In this document: piece after piece, positions 27,775 to 32,551 of the stretch
Layout of the letters: each line of letters starts with the position of its first letter
How positions within the stretch are numbered: the first letter of the stretch is position 1
DNA from: Syntrophomonadaceae bacterium
GTDB lineage: Bacteria > Bacillota > Syntrophomonadia > Syntrophomonadales > Syntrophothermaceae
Assembly (NCBI GenBank): GCA_012799365.1
Contig: JAAZLJ010000020.1
Coordinates: 1-32,551, forward strand
Direction: 5' to 3'
DNA: 32,551 bases
Made by a program: the position numbers and the translations under genes
The notes under the pieces: model-generated
What the model was told of the DNA's origin: nothing
Database searches by the model: none
Seen by the model: the letters and a program-made list of their open reading frames with translations, nothing else

Positions 27775-29280
27775 ATGGCCCAGATCGCGCTTTATCGGGC
27801 CTGGCGGCCACAAAAGTTTGCTGAAGTAGTGGGACAGGAACAAATCGTACAGGCGTTGAGAAATGCGGTTGAACAGGGGAGAATATCCCATGCTTATCTT
27901 TTCTGCGGTCCCCGCGGTACGGGTAAAACCAGTGTGGCTAAAATACTGGCCAAGGCGGTTAACTGTTCTAATCAGGTAGGAGGGGAGCCGTGCGGTCAGT
28001 GTATAGCATGTGATGAAATCCCCCGGGGCAGTTTCATGGATGTGCTGGAGATCGATGCTGCTTCTAATCGGGGAATCGATGAGATAAGGGATCTGCGAGA
28101 AAAGGTAAGAATTATGCCCGCTCAGGGCAAGAAAAAAGTATATATTATTGATGAGGTACACATGCTGACTGCTGAGGCCTTTAATGCTCTGCTCAAGACC
28201 CTGGAGGAACCTCCGGCTTCAGTGGTATTTGTGCTGGCGACTACCGAGCCGCAGAAAGTTCCGGCTACCATCATTTCACGGTGCCAGAGATATAATTTTC
28301 GACGGCTAACTTCGGCGGAGATAAAAGCGCGCCTGCACATGGCGGCGGGAGAAACCGGAGTTGGAGTGGAGGAAGAGGCTCTGGCCTTGATGGCGAACAG
28401 AGCGGGAGGCAGTCTTCGGGATGGATTAAGCATTCTGGACCAGTGTCTGGCATATGGTGAAGGGAAGATAACCAGCCAGACGGTGCAGGACATCCTGGGT
28501 TTGGTCGATGAACGCTTTATGGCGGAACTGTTCGACCATATCTTTCGTGGAGAGGTGGGAGCTGTACTACAGTATGTAGCCCGGGTCTTTGACGAGGGTA
28601 AGGAAGCCCGCCAGTTTACAGCCGAAGCCAACCTATACTTACGGGATCTGCTGGTGATTAAGACCGGCGATGAAGGCATAGAACTCGGGCTGGCTACAGA
28701 AGATACGCGACCGATGCTCATCCGGCAGGCCGGGGAAATCGGATTACCTGCCTTACTGGCAGCCATGAAGAAGATGATGGAACTGACCACGGAGCTTCGG
28801 TTTACCGAAAGCCAGCGTCTTTTGGTTGAAACTACCTTTTTAGAGCTGCTGCAGCTCTTTGCTCCTCGCGATTTATCTGGCAGTCATAAGGGAGAAGCAG
28901 CTGCTGGGCATCGTCCGACTGCAGGACCGCCTGCGGGATTGAGAGCACAGCAGGCAGCAGGTGAACAACTGCCCTGGGACCAGGTTCTGGAAAAGGTAAA
29001 GGCTATAAAGGTTACTACCCATGCCTTATTGGCACCTTCGCGCCTGCTCGGGGTTAAAGACAATCTGGTTTTAGTCGGGTATAAAAAAGGGTACCAATTC
29101 CATCGAGAGAGGATGTCCGAAAAGGACAACCAAAAGATACTACTCCAAGTGCTGGAAGAGATGCTCCAACGTTCCGTCGAAGTAGAGTTTGTTCTGTTAG
29201 GTGAAAACCCTGAGAACGATCCGGTGGTAAAGAAAGCGATGGAGATGTTTGGTGCCGACCTGGTGGAAATCAAAGATTAG
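27775..29280 (+). CDS. dnaX: DNA polymerase III subunit gamma/tau
   Basis: DnaX is the clamp-loader ATPase and organiser of the polymerase. The 501-residue protein has Walker [10 protein letters not shown] (45-53), zinc-module cysteines at 64, 73, 76 and 79, Walker [11 protein letters not shown], the SRC motif IISRCQRY and a tau-like tail with a Pro/Gly/Ala-rich linker near 370-400. ATG 27775 follows AAAGGTGG. The dnaX-ybaB-recR order is standard. No internal slippery A-run was looked for in detail. Confidence 0.97.
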   Translation: MAQIALYRAWRPQKFAEVVGQEQIVQALRNAVEQGRISHAYLFCGPRGTGKTSVAKILAKAVNCSNQVGGEPCGQCIACDEIPRGSFMDVLEIDAASNRGIDEIRDLREKVRIMPAQGKKKVYIIDEVHMLTAEAFNALLKTLEEPPASVVFVLATTEPQKVPATIISRCQRYNFRRLTSAEIKARLHMAAGETGVGVEEEALALMANRAGGSLRDGLSILDQCLAYGEGKITSQTVQDILGLVDERFMAELFDHIFRGEVGAVLQYVARVFDEGKEARQFTAEANLYLRDLLVIKTGDEGIELGLATEDTRPMLIRQAGEIGLPALLAAMKKMMELTTELRFTESQRLLVETTFLELLQLFAPRDLSGSHKGEAAAGHRPTAGPPAGLRAQQAAGEQLPWDQVLEKVKAIKVTTHALLAPSRLLGVKDNLVLVGYKKGYQFHRERMSEKDNQKILLQVLEEMLQRSVEVEFVLLGENPENDPVVKKAMEMFGADLVEIKD

Positions 29281-29297
29281 AAGGAGGAAGAGGACGA

Positions 29298-29621
29298 ATG
29301 GGATTTGGTGGCATGGGCAACCTGAGCAAAATGATGAAGCAGGCGCAGAAGATGCAGCAGGAGATGGCCAGGATGCAGGAAGAGCTGAAAGATAAAGAGG
29401 TAGAGGCATCTGCTGGTGGAGGCGCGGTTACGGTGAAAGTGACCGGCAAACAGGAGCTAATATCTATAGCCATTTCCCCGGAGGTAGTAGATGCTGATGA
29501 CATCGAAATGCTTCAGGATCTGGTTCTGGCTGCAGTCAACGAGGGTCTCAACCAGTCCCGTGAACTGGCCAAACAGGAAATGTTAAAGATAACCGGTGGG
29601 ATTGAGATACCGGGATTATAA
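29298..29621 (+). CDS. ybaB: YbaB/EbfC family nucleoid-associated protein
   Basis: This is a small DNA-binding protein of 107 residues. It begins [20 protein letters not shown], has a helical Met/Gln-rich stretch, then [20 protein letters not shown], and ends [11 protein letters not shown], all typical of the family. It begins 17 bp after dnaX behind GAAGGAGG, so it is cotranscribed. The exact role in chromosome structure or recombination is not settled for the family. Confidence 0.95.
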   Translation: MGFGGMGNLSKMMKQAQKMQQEMARMQEELKDKEVEASAGGGAVTVKVTGKQELISIAISPEVVDADDIEMLQDLVLAAVNEGLNQSRELAKQEMLKITGGIEIPGL

Positions 29622-29649
29622 TCAATGGACGCCGATTGTACCGTAGGGT

Positions 29650-29812
29650 AAGAGGGGTCGTAGGTTAATCCAGCCAGGCGAAAAGCTGTGGAGGGGATGG
29701 GTTAGCGCACGACCCTGAAAGCTATTTAGAGGCAGAATTGTGCTCCAAGATGATAGCAGATGTTCGTAATACGATGGTATGACCATCAGGGAATGAAAGC
29801 AGTGTCTATTTT
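29650..29812 (-). repeat. Dispersed intergenic repeat, copy G (partial) plus imperfect palindrome
   Basis: On the minus strand 29750-29812 gives only the right module: ACTGCTTTCATTCCCTGATG, GGTCATACCATCG and ACGAACATCTGC. Beside it, 29655-29715 has an imperfect inverted repeat (GGGTCGT...ACGACCC). It fills the ybaB-recR gap, where most Firmicutes have a tight junction. Confidence 0.45.
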
Positions 29813-29864
29813 CCAAGCTATTGTGGTGAATGTTGGCTAGGAGCAGCTTTTTGGGAGGGTTAAT

Positions 29865-30458
29865 ATGCGACTCGCTCGTCCGTTGGAAAAACTGATTCGC
29901 GAACTGGAAAAGCTCCCCGGCATCGGTCCCAAGAGTGCTCAACGATTGGCCCTTCATATTTTACGGCAGCCTGCTGTGGAAGTCAGGGAACTGGCCCGGG
30001 CTCTGGTTGAAGCTCGGGAGAAAACTTTTCCTTGTTCCCGTTGTGGCAATCTGACCGAGATTGACCCCTGCTGGATCTGCACCGATCCTCAGCGCGATGA
30101 ATCTATCATCTGTGTGGTGGAGCAGGCCAGTGATGTAATGGCCGTGGAAAGAGCCAATTACCAGGGGAAATACTATGTTTTAAACCAGAATCCCCGGTTA
30201 ATGGACAGCGGTTCATTAGAAGAACTGAACCTTCAGGGCTTGTTAAATTTTATCAAGGGGGGCCGGGTACAAGAAATTATATTGGCTACCAACCCCACCA
30301 TTGACGGAGAGCTTACCGCTCGTTACATAGCCAGGGTGGTAAAATCATTTGGAGTCAGAATTACCAGGTTGGCTCATGGTCTTCCGGTAGGTGGGGATCT
30401 GGAGTACACTGATGAACTTACCCTGCGCAGAGCCCTGGAAGGTCGGCGAGAAATATAA
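29865..30458 (+). CDS. recR: Recombination protein RecR
   Basis: RecR acts with RecO and RecF in gap repair. The 197-residue protein has an N-terminal helix-hairpin-helix (LEKLPGIGPKSAQRLALHIL), a four-cysteine zinc finger (57, 60, 69, 72), a Toprim domain beginning SIICVVEQASDVMAVER, and the C-terminal GLPVGGDLEYTDELTL. ATG 29865 follows GGGAGGG. It is separated from ybaB by repeat DNA but still in the same direction. Confidence 0.97.
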   Translation: MRLARPLEKLIRELEKLPGIGPKSAQRLALHILRQPAVEVRELARALVEAREKTFPCSRCGNLTEIDPCWICTDPQRDESIICVVEQASDVMAVERANYQGKYYVLNQNPRLMDSGSLEELNLQGLLNFIKGGRVQEIILATNPTIDGELTARYIARVVKSFGVRITRLAHGLPVGGDLEYTDELTLRRALEGRREI

Positions 30459-30532
30459 CTGCATAATTAGAGGTTCCGCCTCATATAATGTACCAAACTA
30501 TGGTAATAATGTCGGGTTTGGAGGGCGGAACC

Positions 30533-30844
30533 ATGACTCTGAGGGAACTGCTAAATATAATCAAAAACTTGCTGATTCGTCCGGAGGAACCTGTTTTTCC
30601 CGAAGAATTACCTTGTGAGGAACTGCTGGAACTGGCTCATCAGGAACTGGCAGCCGCAGAAACGATTTTTGCTGAAAATGATGACCCGGATATGATTGAC
30701 TTTACGGTGTACAATCTCAAGACGGCAGAGGCCAGGTACAGTTATCTTCTGCACAAGCTGCGTGAAAAGGCGGGCGAAGAAAGCTGGGATGAGCTTGATA
30801 CAGCAGGGGTATGCATGGACCCGTGTCCATATGAAATGATGTAA
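30533..30844 (+). CDS. yaaL: YaaL-like protein (DUF2508)
   Basis: This is a 103-residue protein whose core (FAENDDPDMIDFTVYNLKTA then EARYSYLLHKLREKA) fits the DUF2508/YaaL family found between recR and bofA. The N-terminal 45 residues and the C-terminal VCMDPCPYEMM are less usual. I chose ATG 30533 (SD GGAGGGCGG) over an in-frame ATG at 30488 with no SD. The function is unknown; the family is small, soluble and helical. Confidence 0.8.
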   Translation: MTLRELLNIIKNLLIRPEEPVFPEELPCEELLELAHQELAAAETIFAENDDPDMIDFTVYNLKTAEARYSYLLHKLREKAGEESWDELDTAGVCMDPCPYEMM

Positions 30845-30865
30845 TAAGTCCGGGGACAGTCCCTG

Positions 30866-30980
30866 TAAAGAGTTATTTTTATATCTTCAGCGTGTTGATA
30901 AGTTTTCAGTGTATTCTGTATCTATCTTGTGATTCATCTGTGTACATCAGCGTGTATCTGCGGTTTCAATTTTCATAACG
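30866..30980 (-). repeat. Dispersed intergenic repeat, copy H (module 1 only)
   Basis: On the minus strand: GAAACCGCAGATACACGCTG, ACACAGATGAATCACAAGAT, then AAAAATAACTCTTTACAGGG. Palindromic GGGGACAGTCCC-type sequence stands at the end (about 30852-30864). It lies between yaaL and bofA. Confidence 0.6.
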
Positions 30981-31009
30981 GATTATAATGTCGGGAGGGA
31001 TTGGCAACC

Positions 31010-31273
31010 ATGGAAGCGGTGAATGTAGTGATGGCTGCATTGTTTCTGGCCGTCATTCTTTTTATTCTGTTTCAAATACTGTTACGCCCGTTAAAAATCG
31101 CATGGAAAATACTGCTTAATTCCCTCATCGGGCTCTTGCTGCTGCTGATATTCAACTATTTTGGAACCTATTTTGCTTTTACCATTCCTATCAATCTTAT
31201 CACCGTGCTCATCGCTGGTTTTCTCGGCATTCCTGGTCTTATCCTGTTGATTTGTTTCCAAGTGCTCTTGTAA
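31010..31273 (+). CDS. bofA: Pro-sigma-K processing inhibitor BofA
   Basis: BofA holds the SpoIVFB protease inactive in the outer forespore membrane until late sporulation. The 87-residue protein is almost all membrane: two hydrophobic stretches (near 5-25 and 33-50) and the family C-terminal motif IPINLITVLIAGFLGIPGLI. I chose ATG 31010 because GGGAGGG lies ten bases upstream; a TTG at 31001 is too close to it. This gene implies an endospore former. Confidence 0.9.
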   Translation: MEAVNVVMAALFLAVILFILFQILLRPLKIAWKILLNSLIGLLLLLIFNYFGTYFAFTIPINLITVLIAGFLGIPGLILLICFQVLL

Positions 31274-31308
31274 CCTGATAAGGTTCAGACTGGTTTAACA
31301 GGTTATAT

Positions 31309-31338
31309 AAATATCTCCCCCCCTGTGGGGGTATTTTT
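31309..31338 (+). terminator. Terminator after bofA
   Basis: A run of C's pairs with GGGGG, extended by AAATA/TATTT, and then a T-run. A further stem TAACCTG/CAGGTTA lies just after the bofA stop. The rest of 31339-31505 shows no gene. Confidence 0.7.
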
Positions 31339-31505
31339 ATGCCCATATAAGCATAAATATACGGAAGGATTTAATATTATCAATTCCGTACTTCCTTTTG
31401 CGTCCCCAGTATACCTCATTTATGGTTATTAATAACCGGGTATATCGGGTATCTTGCAGAGCGGAGGGGATACAGTGTACACTATTTAGAGAATAGGCAT
31501 CATTA

Positions 31506-31534
31506 TTGACTCTTGAAGAAGATTAATCTATACT
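31506..31534 (+). promoter_or_regulatory. Sigma-A promoter for the P-loop/oxidoreductase genes
   Basis: TTGACT (31506-31511) and TATACT (31529-31534) are 17 bp apart, with a start near 31541, about 80 nt before the gene. Confidence 0.8.
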
Positions 31535-31621
31535 AAATGATATATTTTAACCAATTATATTTATGCACTTTGTATACACGTTAAAGAACGACTGGGAGGT
31601 GTTGTAATTCCAGCTTCCGTT

Positions 31622-32284
31622 ATGGAAAGAGTTGTTGAGGCTTATACCGGGGAATATGCCAGCGGTAAGAGTGAAAACGCCATCAACCGGGCCCTGGAAT
31701 TAAAGGAACAGGGTCATGAAGTAACTCTGGTTGATCTGGATACAGTGGAACCTTTCTATACCCTACGACCACTCAAAGCCTGGCTAGAAGAGCAGGGCAT
31801 CACGGTCATAGGTTGGGGGCCAGAAGACAGCTTTGGTCTGGGTGAAACTGGAGGGCGTATCAAGCCGGCAGCCAGGTGGGTATTACGCCGTAAAGGAGCA
31901 ATTATCCTGGATATTGGGTATGGAGTCTATGGTGCCCGAACCTTGAACCTGGTAGAGGAAGGGGATAAAGACCCGGATCTGCAGATTCTGGCAGTGGTTA
32001 ATACAGCGCGGCCGATGACTGCAAAACGAGATGATATCGTGGAGTATATAAGGAGTCTGGGGCGAGTCGATGGGCTGGTAAGCAATACACATCTGGGTGA
32101 TGAGACCACCGTAGACGTTATCTGCTCGGGGAATCAGGAGCTGCAGCAAGCAGCTGTTGTGCTGGGCATTCCGATAGTCTATGTCGCTGTTGATGAGAGA
32201 CTGCGAGAAGAAGTCGGGGCAGCGGATTTTGGAGGGGTTCCGGTCAAATTCATTAAAAGGTATATGCCCGCAGCTATGTGGTGA
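31622..32284 (+). CDS. P-loop nucleotide-binding protein of unknown function
   Basis: This is a 220-residue protein with an N-terminal Walker A-like GEYASGKSEN (about 10-19), then VDLDTVEPFYTLRP, a hydrophobic strand with Asp (AIILDIGYGVYGARTL) and a strand then ILAVVNTARPMT, the order of a SIMIBI/ParA-like ATPase fold. I do not recognise a named family. It starts a likely operon with the 2-oxoacid:ferredoxin oxidoreductase alpha gene 58 bp downstream, so a link to that enzyme is an inference from position only. ATG 31622 has its SD (GGGAGG, 31594-31599) too far away; an ATT at 31607 is better spaced. Confidence 0.7.
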   Translation: MERVVEAYTGEYASGKSENAINRALELKEQGHEVTLVDLDTVEPFYTLRPLKAWLEEQGITVIGWGPEDSFGLGETGGRIKPAARWVLRRKGAIILDIGYGVYGARTLNLVEEGDKDPDLQILAVVNTARPMTAKRDDIVEYIRSLGRVDGLVSNTHLGDETTVDVICSGNQELQQAAVVLGIPIVYVAVDERLREEVGAADFGGVPVKFIKRYMPAAMW

Positions 32285-32342
32285 GAATTATATTTCTAGT
32301 AAGCAAGCAAAATAAGTACAAAGGGTTAAGGAGGTGCTTGAT

Positions 32343-32551
32343 TTGGTGGAAAAGCCGATTACCGGAACCACCAGAGCGTTCATGACCGGTAACGAGACTG
32401 TTGCCTGGGCTGCCCTGGCAGCCGGGGCTGATATAATGTTTGGTTACCCAATTACTCCCCAGAACGAGATTATGCATTACTGGACCCGTCTGGCACCGAA
32501 ATTCGGTCGCGAGTTTTTGCAGACGGAAGATGAAATTTCAGCCGGGTTTAC
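32343..32551 (+). CDS. 2-oxoacid:ferredoxin oxidoreductase alpha subunit (partial, runs off the edge)
   Basis: The visible N-terminal 69 codons include GNETVAWAALAAGADIMFGY and the motif GYPITPQNEI, which mark the pyrimidine-binding half of the alpha subunit of keto acid ferredoxin oxidoreductases (pyruvate, 2-oxoglutarate, isovalerate or indolepyruvate types). These enzymes oxidatively decarboxylate 2-oxoacids to acyl-CoA with ferredoxin in anaerobes. TTG 32343 follows AAGGAGGT by eight bases. The substrate cannot be told from this part. Confidence 0.88.
   Translation, partial: MVEKPITGTTRAFMTGNETVAWAALAAGADIMFGYPITPQNEIMHYWTRLAPKFGREFLQTEDEISAGF

Overview
The window is the replication-origin region of a low-to-mid GC, endospore-forming, anaerobic Firmicute, most likely a member of the Clostridia. 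The gene order noc-rsmG-mnmG-mnmE // khpB-yidC-yidD-rnpA-rpmH <- oriC -> dnaA-dnaN-recF-remB-gyrB-gyrA is the classic Firmicutes origin layout. bofA points to sporulation and the partial 2-oxoacid:ferredoxin oxidoreductase gene at the right edge points to anaerobic life. A Syntrophomonas-like relative is a guess from general character, not something proven here. TTG and GTG start codons are unusually common and usually have a good Shine-Dalgarno (SD) sequence.

Layout. 1-1073: gene-free, repeat-rich DNA. 1074-5852 (minus): noc, rsmG, mnmG, mnmE (chromosome segregation control, rRNA and tRNA modification). 6463-8664 (minus): khpB, yidC, yidD, rnpA and the 44-codon rpmH, from a perfect consensus promoter at 8712-8740 to a terminator overlapping the khpB stop. 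8780-10323: DnaA boxes on both sides of dnaA, with a DnaA-trio-like (CTA)5 tract beside an AT-rich stretch before dnaN. 8897-17431 (plus): dnaA, dnaN, recF, remB, gyrB, gyrA. 17544-22997: pdxS, then a serine T-box controlling a class V aminotransferase and serA, then serS behind a structured leader. 23123-27059: four tRNA-Ser genes that together cover all serine codons, two tRNA-Arg genes, tadA, and a minus-strand aromatic amino acid lyase-like gene preceded by an attenuator-like leader. 27133-27402: large SRP RNA. 27775-31273: dnaX, ybaB, recR, yaaL-like, bofA. 31622-end: a P-loop protein of unknown role and the start of an oxidoreductase alpha subunit.

Functional links. The T-box specifier reads UCC (Ser), its cognate tRNA-Ser(GGA) lies in the same window, and SerS charges it, so serine synthesis, serine charging and serine tRNAs are physically grouped. 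TadA is encoded near tRNA-Arg(ACG), its expected substrate.

Most unusual signals: (1) a perfect 16-bp Noc-binding palindrome inside noc itself; (2) a minus-strand leader before the lyase gene with a 16-codon reading frame containing Trp-Tyr-Phe, a terminator, and a competing antiterminator pairing; (3) a modular dispersed repeat family in at least eight intergenic spots; (4) a tRNA-Ser gene whose 5' end overlaps the last codons and stop of tadA.
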